Origin: Nematostella vectensis
Taxonomy: Eukaryota; Cnidaria; Anthozoa; Actiniaria; Edwardsiidae
Length of the DNA: 60,000 bases
NCBI RefSeq assembly: GCF_932526225.1
Contig: NC_064047.1
Coordinates: 4,837,501 to 4,897,500, forward strand
Direction of reading: 5' to 3'
A program made the position numbers and the translations under genes. The notes below the pieces were generated by a model. The model saw only the letters and a program-made list of their open reading frames with translations, searched no databases and was not told where the DNA came from. Shown here one piece after another: positions 1-10,200 of this stretch (the first letter of the stretch is position 1; each line of letters opens with the position of its first letter).

Positions 1-39
1 GACACAATATACTAATTCTTTATAAAAGTCCTAATGATG

Positions 40-425
40 GGGCTAATAATCTTGGTTTTGTTTGGGCTCCCTGTGTTTATGCTTGGGATCCTTGTGTTCA
101 TGCTTGGGCTCCCTGTCTTTATGCAAAGTTTCCCTGTGTTTATGCAAGGGATCCCTGTGTTTATGCTTGGTCTCCCTGTGCTTATGCTTGGGCTCCCTGT
201 AATTATGCTTGGGCTCCCTGTGTTTATGCAAAGTTATCCTATTTTTTATGGAAGGGATCCCTGTGTTTATGCAAAGGCTCCTGTATTTATGTTTGGGCTC
301 CCTGAATCTATGTATGGGCTCCCTGTCTTTATGTTTGGAATGCTTGTGCTTGGTCTATTGTGTTTGTTTGGGTTACCTCTGTCTTATCATGGGATCCCTG
401 TGTCTATGTTTGAAACTTCTTTTGG
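40..425. repeat. Minisatellite, unit about 21 bp
   Basis: About 17 diverged units of the form ggctccctgtgtttatgctt fill the gene A intron right next to the donor at 430. The open frames across it on both strands are by-products of the repeat. Confidence 0.8.
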
Positions 426-430
426 CTTAC

Positions 431-529
431 CTGCACCACCCCCAGTCATACCGCCGTTACCTCCTGCGTTGCCACCGTTACCCCCTGCATTGCCACCTTC
501 AGCAGTCCCGCCAGCCGTGATGCCTCCAA
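431..529 (-). CDS. Gene A Gly/Asn-rich linker exon at left edge
   Basis: A 99-nt, phase 1-1 exon between atcgacag and gtaagcc encodes GGITAGGTAEGGNAGGNGG and further repeats of GGN. The gene must continue left of the window because this exon has a normal donor and no stop. Confidence 0.7.
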
Positions 530-1266
530 CTGTCGATTAATTAAATGGAAATGGATTAAAAGAAAAAGCAGTAGAGTCTCCATATAATGACAGAAAAAAA
601 AATTACCACGAGCCAAAATCCTACTACACGGCTTATTGTTTTCAAGAATTCATTAGAAAATTATCAACAAACTGTAATGTCGCTTTCCACTTCGGCTCAA
701 CAAAGCTAAATGCAGTATAATAAATTTATGCCAAAAGTCTATCTGTTGATTATGGTGTAGTAACGTGACACTTTAAATGACATGTGTGACACAAGCGGCT
801 TATACCTTTAGTGACGAGCGTGACACACTGGCTTGATAACCCTGTGAGTTCTGACCAGCTTGCAGCGTAGAGAATCAGTTCAGATGATGACGCCATCCCG
901 GTAAGCTGTTCCTTGTCGTATTGGCCTCCCATTCCAACGCATATCATCTAACGAAGAAAATAGAAACTTAGTATTGAGAGTATAAATTTTATAATAGGAT
1001 GTTTGTCATTATCATCATCGTCATCATCAACATCACCATCGTCGTAAACATCATCATCAACAACATCACCACTATTATCCATCATCATCAACATCAAAGT
1101 CGTCATTTATTTATTTATTGTCGCCGTCGTCATCGTCATCATGAGCATTTCCCTCAATATCATTAGCCCATTATTGTTGTCGTCATCGTCATCGTCATCG
1201 TCATCATCATCACTGTTGTCAATATCACATTTACTCATCGTCATCATCATCATAATCGTTATCATC

Positions 1267-1297
<31 letters not shown>

Positions 1298-4200
1298 ACA
1301 TCCTCACTGTTGTCAACATCATTTACTTATCGTCGTCATCATCATCAAGATCGTCGTCGCAAGGCACATACCTTGATCCCTATCTCTTTAATGGCACTCG
1401 CCGGGGCCGTCACGGAATCAGTGGACTTTCCCGCCATCATCGCCACAAGAACACGTGCGGAAGAGCTGCTGGAGCTTGCGAACATTGATGTTCGACACAT
1501 TGTGATGGCGGCACCAGCTGTACACGTACCCCCAACCATGGACACGCCCAGGACAGCGGTCTTCACCTGAGCAGAGAGGTGGATATACACAAGATGAACA
1601 TATACGTACATGTCAGTTTGCTTCGTTTGGGTTTGTTTAATTAGTTATCGATTGTATACTTTCTTACACAGTTCCTTATTGTTGTTATTTTAGTTTTTAC
1701 CACTTCAGGTGACTTCTGTTTCTATTCCCATCGCAAATGTTGAATTTGCATTAACCCTATTCAGACCGGGCTTTTTTAGGCTTCCACTGACCTGGGGGGG
1801 GGAGGGGGGGCTCTTTCGGCCCCCCATCCGTAACTTTTGAACCATTGGAGCTATTATGACCAAATTTTCAGAGAATCCTTATTTGACAAAGAGGAACAAA
1901 ATGATATATTGTGTTGCCATAGCAACACAATATGACGTCATTATGACGTCATTTAAGGACATATGGTTATAAATAGCCTACCTTTCGAAACCTTTGCATA
2001 GAACATCCAAAATTCAAATAAGTTACCATAATCAGTTTGTTTTCAAAAAGCGACTGATATTTAAAAAAATGCTTTGTGACGTCTAATGACGTCACATCTT
2101 GTCTTTTTTCGATAATCTTGCCATATCTAGATATTTTTAGTGACACTGTTTCTATGACAACAATATATGACACTTGTGACGTCATTGATTGGCATGGTAC
2201 CTTTAATATAGCATAAGTTTGCAACTGGACTCTTAATTAAAGTAATAATTTAAATATCTTTCTCAAAAATTTTTTTTCTACTTTTTATTTAAAACAGAGG
2301 AAATTAAAAAGGATTTTGCCAAATTTAGATGTCAGTTTTAAAAAAACAGCGAATTCTAGCGAATTATGTGACATCAGCATCCGCCATCTTGGATTTAATG
2401 AAAGTTATTTAATTTAATCAATAAAAACTGGGTGGCAGAATCTTAAGCTTTTTGACAATATTTAATCTTCGTTTCAAGTTGTATAAATGATTTCAGGTGG
2501 ATATGAATGTTTGTTTGCTATTTCTACAAGCACTATTTCGAGAAGGTGAAAAATTGACAAAAAAACACCACCCCCCCTAAAATAGAGATGTAAATTTTTA
2601 TTGTGTTTTTTTTCAAAACTTGGTATAAAACGTTAAAATATGAAATGGATTTACGTTGAGCACGTCGTATTAATAGTTGATTTTAACGACTTAAAGCGTT
2701 TTGTCTAATTTTCATTAAACCTGTCTCAAAACTTGGTTGCTATGGTTACCAGGGTACACATATCAAAATTTTGTTTACACCAAAGTGATCCCAGATAAAT
2801 TTTAGGAAAAGTCATCAAATTTCAAAGCTCTAGCCCTAATAGTTCAAAAATTATTACAGATCAAAGGTGCTGGGTGCCTCAAAAGCCCCCCCCCCCTCGG
2901 TCTGAATAGGGCTAACGGACTGATTTACGCCATGTGAACAACATTTTGTGACGTATCACTATCAATACCCAGCTTGATCTTACCTCAGCAAACGATGAGA
3001 ACTTAGTAAAGTCAAAAACGACTTGAGAAGAACTTCCAAAGATCATAAATCCGAAGCGAATGGTCGCAGTCATGCCTATCTGCTGGAATACGGTGACAAT
3101 GAACTCCAGGGCGAGTTTGAAGTTTGCCTCTCCACTGATACTAGAAGAAGTATCCAGCATAAACCCGAGATCACAAGAACCTGAAAACACAAGAGATACA
3201 AATAATTAAGGGTGTACTGACATTAGTGTTGCTCAGTAACGACGTTGCTACGCTGATGGCGTTGAGCGCGCGCATATACATAACACGGAATTCGTCATTC
3301 CAAGCTTTCCTGAAGTAAAAGAAGCAAAAATATGCGTTTCAAGTTCCCAAAAATTGACTTTAAGTTGGTCTCAGCCTTTTCGGGTGATGATATTTCCCAT
3401 ATTTTGCAAAAAAGAAGATTTAGTCAAGCCAACCTTTTTGAAGCCAAAGTTTTCAATTTTCACTACCTGCGCGTGCTGCAAACACCGAACGCTCGTGAAC
3501 GCATTGAAAATCTTATTTCAAAGTAGCGCGCGCTGTATCAGAATTTTAAAATACTTTTTCCATTTTTATCATGACATGACGGATATCGTTCCTTTGAAGT
3601 GTAAATACCACGAAACACTATTGGAATTTGTTTTTAAACTTCATTTAAATTTCATCATGTGAGATATCAGTGTGTCTGAGCAGGTCGAATAAGCACACGC
3701 GGGCTTTGTTTCACTTCCGGTTTTGCGTTTTCTAAAAAAAGCTTTTTTTGTCGCCAAGTTATTTTTAAACGCAATATTTTTTCTGTATTCCTGTTTATTA
3801 AATTCTCCTTCATATGGCCAAGCATGGATTTAGTGTTAATGTATTAGAAACTAAAATTATATCAAATAATCTGGATTTCAGGACATTTCTCAATCATTTC
3901 TAAAACGCATGCTTTGCTTAATGCACCCATCTCTCAACATTCATAAAACGTATCCAATATTTGTTTTCGAGCAATTTACTTGAAATATTTGCTTTTATCT
4001 GTATCTATGACGTCACATTATGACGTCACGGGGTAACGTCATCATAATCGTCAGCACACTTGTGGTGGTCAACTTGGCAAATATCAGACCCTTATGACTT
4101 TCTACAAGGCTTTTATGCTATATTCACTTTACTTAGCAACAGATGTCAGTACACCCATAAGGCGCTTACACAAGGGGGGGCAATGCATATTTTTATCGCC

Positions 4201-7200
4201 GTGAAAGCTTGAATAATACTAAATTACAGCCAGACGGGATTAAACTTAATTGCGTAAAAAGGCTTCTTCTCGGGTAGTAATTTGTCACATCCTACCCGTT
4301 CCGCCTCCGCCTCCGCCAACACCACCTGCTCCGCCAGAGCCTCCGGCACCTCCACTTGCAGATATGCCTCCGGCTGTAAAGTAAGAACCAAAAAAAGTCT
4401 TATCGACGCTATAAGGGCAGCCCTCTTAAGTCTCCCACAAGACGTTCTGACATAAATAGTAATCTGTCATCAAAACGATGACAAATACCTATTAACTCAA
4501 ATACCTATTTACTACCCACCAGAACCTATCAATGAGACCAAGGAGCCCTTCTTCTCAGAAAGTCCTCCAAATGCAGTCGCGGTCAGCACGTAAGAAGACT
4601 GGAACGCGATGGTGGTTAGTTGGGATTGCTCGAAACTTTCCCCCATTCCAAACGCGATTGTCTTGACGCCCATCTCTTTAAGCGCGCCTGCGCCGGCAGC
4701 GACGTCGTCAGTAGACTTCCCAGCAATCATCACTACCAGAACCATGGCTGCGCCAGACTGGGCACTAGCAAAGAGCGAGGACTTGGCCGTAGTCAAAGCA
4801 GCGCCAGCCGCGCACCCACCACCAACGAGTTTGACGCTCGCGAAAGCGGACTCCAGCTTAAAGAGGAGGAGAAATGATTAGCATAAAACCCGAGGAAGCG
4901 TTATTCTTATATGCTAGCATGGAGGGTGCATCCCCCTTAGAGGCCAAAACGTGGCTCATTTCTTTATAATTAAGTTCAAATAATATGCTTATTTCATTTG
5001 ATCCTTATGACTGCGCACCCCTACCACTTACCCTCAGCCAATCCGGGGGGGGGGGGGGGGGGTACACATTGGGTGATAAGCATTTGGGAAAAAATTCTGA
5101 AGTTGAAGGACCATCATTCTAGCAGCCATTTCGATGCACTTTCACAGTGCATCACGTCAAGTAATCATTGTCATTATCAATAAAAAAAAACATTATTGGA
5201 CGACGGATTGCAACTGGAAGTACAATGCAGGGTCGTAGCCAGGGGGAAGGCCCACGGGGCCAGCCCCCCCCCCCCTTCCATCAGGCAAAAGTACAGTAAA
5301 TATATGAGACATTATTGGTGATTTTTCGTCGTACCTGAGAGACTTGTGTGTACTGGTCAAACTTGAACACGACCTGCGCTGAACTCCCGAATATGACAAA
5401 CCCGAAGCGAAGAGAGGTCCCAAACCCAGAGCCGCTAAATGCCATAAAGACGCTTTTCACGAATGTTATACAGAGCTGAAAATTAGTCTCGCCTTGTATA
5501 CTGCTGGATGCATCCAGCATGAAAGCGAGATCACATTTACCTGAAATACCAAACAATTTTGTAATTGAGTAGACACACCACAGCTACAATGACGGATGGA
5601 AAGTGTTACGACAGATTGCCTGAAGATAGTAGTGACGGAGTTAGACGTATAGCCATCAGATATTTACAAAGCCGTCAGGTATATAGACAGATAGGCAGTT
5701 AGCCAGACAATCAGACGGACGGAAAAGCAAATAAGAGACCGACATATAGACAAAAAGACTCATGGGCAGATAAGAAGTCGATTGACACATATTGACGGAA
5801 AACTTTTAGTTATATAGACGGACAGAGGACATATAAAAAGTATAGACCGACTGACATATAGAAGGAAAGATGTATAGACGGTCAGTCAGACAGACGGAAA
5901 GGCCTAAAGGTACACAGAAAGACATACAGAAGGATAGACATTGAGACGGTCAGACCTAATGGTAGACGGATATAATAGGAAGGATAGACATTTAGACGGT
6001 CAGACCTAATGGTAGACGGATATAATAGAAAGGATAGACATTTAGACGGTCAGACCTAATGGTAGACGGATATAATAGGAAGGATAGACATTTAGACGGT
6101 CAGACCTAATGGTAGACGGATATAATAGGAAGGATAGACATTTGGACGGTCAGACCTAATGGTAGACGGATATAATAGTAAGGATAGACATTTGGACGGT
6201 CAGACCTAATGGTAGACGGATATAATAGGAAGGATAGACATTGAGACGGTCAGACCTAATGGTAGACGGATATAATTGGAAGGATAGACATTTAGACGGT
6301 CAGACCTAATGGTAGACGGATATAATAGGAAGGATAGACATTGAGACGGTCAGACCTAATGGTAGACGGATATAATAGGAAGGATAGACATTGAGACGGT
6401 CAGACCTAATAGTAGACGGATATAATAGGAAGGATAGACATTTAAACGGTCAGACCTAATGGTAGACGGATATAATAGGAAGGATAGGCATTTAGACGGT
6501 CAGACCTAATGGTAGACGGATATAATAGGAAGGATAGACATTTAGACGGTCAGACCTAATGGTAGACGGATATAATAGGAAGGATAGACATTTAGACGGT
6601 CAGACCTAATGGTAGACGGATATAATAGGAAGGATAGACATTTAGACGGTCAGACCTAATGGTAGACGGATATAATAGGAAGGATAGACATATAGACGGT
6701 CAGACCTAATGGTAGACGAATATAATAGGAAGGATAGACATTTAGACGGCCAGACCTAATGGTAGACGGATATAATAGGAAGGATAGACATTTAGACGGT
6801 CAGACCTAATGGTAGACGGATATAATAGGAAGGATGGACATTTAGACGGTCAGTTAGACTGACTGTCAGAACTAAAGGTAGACGAAAAGAGATATAGACT
6901 GATGAATGGACAGACACATCGACCAAGCTACGGTGATGGAAAAAGGGGAAGACAGTCAAAAGGTTAAAGAATAGGAATGACAGCCACACAATAATCTTTA
7001 CCTCCGGCGGCAGCCCCAGCACTGGCAGCTGAAAAAAATATACCCATAATCAGTTATGTCTCAAGCAGTGAAGATATAACCAATCATGTCTCTCACTGCC
7101 TCATTTACGCGTTCAAACAAATCTTAGAGTACTCGGCACTCCTTGTCGTGTTTCTTCACTTGTTTCGTTGGTTTATCTGTCAGGCGCAAAATACTTGATT

Positions 7201-10200
7201 CGAACTATTTGCGGCTGTCTCGCCCATTTTCTTTTTGGTCGATAATGGCACGGAATAATATAAAAATCCACATCAATCAGTCCAATAGTATTTTCCCGTG
7301 TAAGTCTTAACTCTTTCAAACAATTTAGGCTGTTGCCTCTCTTTATCCAGGACTATGTCGTCATTAAGGTACTCGTTTTGGCTTGAATAGTCATTTATGG
7401 TTAGATTGTTTTGGCTTGATCAGTCATTTGTGGTTAGATTACTGTCATGTTCAATTGCGTCTGTGTTGTCAATCTGCACCATGGTGGTAGTTTAGTTTTT
7501 ATCTCTTTTATCGCTGTGTCGTCTTCTATCCGTTTTATCCGTATTTATGATTTCATGTGGCATTTGTCATTTCCTATCTTCATCTTGCTTTATCCATTAA
7601 CCATTATTTAAGCGCGTTCCATTCACCGTTTTCCGTAACATTCATCACACATCTCGCCTTAAACATCCACATCTTGGTTACATCAACCTTAGCTCTCAGT
7701 CGCTTGATCGTCCCCCCCAGGGTTTATACTTGTCGTTTAATCGTTTGTTATCCCCTCTTTAACTTAAGGTCGCGTCTTTTCTTCTCGTTGTTTCCGTTGT
7801 AGAGCTTTACGCCTTAGCAGTGCAACACCTACCCCCACCCCCAGAGTCTCCTGCACTTCCCCCGCCAGCACCACCAGACGAGCTAGCTCCTCCCGCAGAA
7901 CCTCCCCCGCCAGCGCCGCCAGAGGATGATCCGCCTGCTCCGCCGCTCGAGCCACCCCCTCCGGCCGACATGGAACCGCCCCCCGCAGACTGGCTTGACG
8001 AAGACGAGGACCAGCTCCCTCCTCGTCTTTCTACCGGTGTATCGGAGAATAGGGATATTGGCTGATAGTTATCGCTTCTCAGTGCCCCTCTCTCCACTCG
8101 CGGGAAGTGACTCTTGGCTGCACGTTCATAATTTAGAATTCGTGATGCACATTGAGTCCTTGCCATCATTACAATAGTTATGATACTGTAAGTGATTTAG
8201 GCAGCGTGGTCAAATCTTTGCGCACTTCTGACCATGATTAGGGTATAATCTGATGCAACGTTTAATTGAGTACATATTCCGTCAAATCTTTTAGGGGATT
8301 ATTTAGGTGTAAAATGGACTGTGGTGACAGGTGTATATGCAGAACATGTCACACCAGCGCCAAGGATTCAAATAATAGGCCGTTCGCAGGGCTGTATCAG
8401 GGGGGGAGGGGGGTTGTTTACCGGGAGCGCGTGCCTTCTCAACAACAGCCTTAGGAGCAAGAATTCGCCAGCAATGAAGGCCGGTGCTGGCGCAGTTTGC
8501 ACGGGGCTTTTGTCGGGCTTGGGAACTTTTTTAAGCAAAAGGGTGGAAGGCCTATAAAGATATTGCCACTCGACAATTTATGGCATAGGATAAAATTCCA
8601 AAGTTACGCAAATGTCATGTATTTTCGATCAATCACACCTTGCTTAAAATAATTTCATTTGGATTTTTTAATAACGGGGCAGGCCTCGCCGGGACCACGT
8701 GTCCGTTCGACTTCCCCTCTCTGCACTTATTTTTGTATGTTTTTTTCTGTATTTTGTTGTATATCTTTATATATAAGTGTGGAGGAAGCCTCTAAATAAA
8801 TAAAAAAATGTATATATATAGTTTATGAGCCTGATCAATGTAAACTAATCAAAGTTTTTGTATTCATACTTACTCAGAGCTGGGACTGGATTGTCATTTG
8901 CCGCTGAAAATTAGAGGGAAAAAATTAGCTAAAGACAGTTTTTATTTACAAGACTGCGAATACAGAGATGTATATATATGCGGAACCAGAATCTGACGAA
9001 AGGAGAAGGAAAGGAGGGGGAGATGTCCGAACGAAAGTTATTTTGTTGGTTTTAACTCCACAAATTTCCTTTAAAATTCTATCCCAAAAAAGGCACGAGG
9101 GGAATCTCACCTTAACCCTGCCACCACCTTTATATCTAATAGATACTATGAATTTTATCATCCGAGTAATTATCTCTTATCACTACCCCGGTCATGTTTA
9201 TTGTTATTTTGACATTTAACTCAAGTGTGTCTTAATGCATCGTATGTTATGATTTTGTCATTGTATGTACGTACGCATGTTCTAACTTCCATCAGCTATA
9301 CTGGCAGGGGCGGATCTAGCTTTTCGCTAAAGGGGGGTTAGGCTCAGTGACAAAGGGGGAGGGGTTATTTTTTTCGTTACATATGGCTTTCTGGGGAGGG
9401 GGGGTTAGACCCCTTAAACCCTCCCCCTAGATCCGCTACTGACTAATGCGGAAGACACAGAGCTAGGGTCCACATCAAGTGCTCCCTTGTGTGTATTGTT
9501 AGTAAGCACTGTCACTGAGGGTGGTCACTACCAGTGGGTTTATTGCGTTCCCAGTGGTTCTTTTACGTCCCTTCGGTTCAGGTTAGTGTAGTGCAGCTTG
9601 AAGAGACGGGAACTCCGGTTTAGTGTCCTTATGCGAGAAGACTGGAAACACGGGAGATTAAACTTCAACTCACTTGTGACGCAAATTCGAATCATAGCAG
9701 GAACCCGAAAAAATCCCCAGTTTGAGTCAGGATTCGAAGCTGGGTCACAGCGGTGAGAGGCCATTTTATTCAAGTGTGTCATCCGTACCTTTACAGAGTG
9801 CGTCTTGTAAGGTTCCAGCAGCGTAGTCAAGTTGTGGAAAGTCAACCGTAATCACATTCTTATTATACGGCTTCCCCGCCATTGCTTTTAACTGATTTAT
9901 ATCAAAGGAATTCCCAAGTCCTACTGTCACAATCCTAACGCCCGCGTTCCGTAACATCTCCGAGGGTTTTACGACGTCGTCATGTGACCGTCCGTCGGTA
10001 ATAACCACCAGTAAATTCGACACGTCTTTCCTCGCAGTCTTATACAGCTCTGATAGCGCCATTTTGAGTCCTTTACCGGTAAAGGTTGTCTCTCCTAGGA
10101 ATTTGACCCTGTCGAACGCGGCTTCTATATCGCCGCGTTCCTTGTAAGTGTTGAAGTCAAAAGCGAGTTTAGTGTCAGTAGAATAAATAATAGCTCCCAC

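Noticed and set aside
34-540. 168-codon plus-strand frame at the left edge
   Set aside because: It translates a 21-bp minisatellite and then the antisense of the Gly-rich exon of gene A.
1107-1488. Met/Asp-rich and Ser/Ile-rich frames on both strands
   Set aside because: They are translations of the (CAT/CGT)n repeat. The lower part overlaps a VWA3 exon in the wrong frame.
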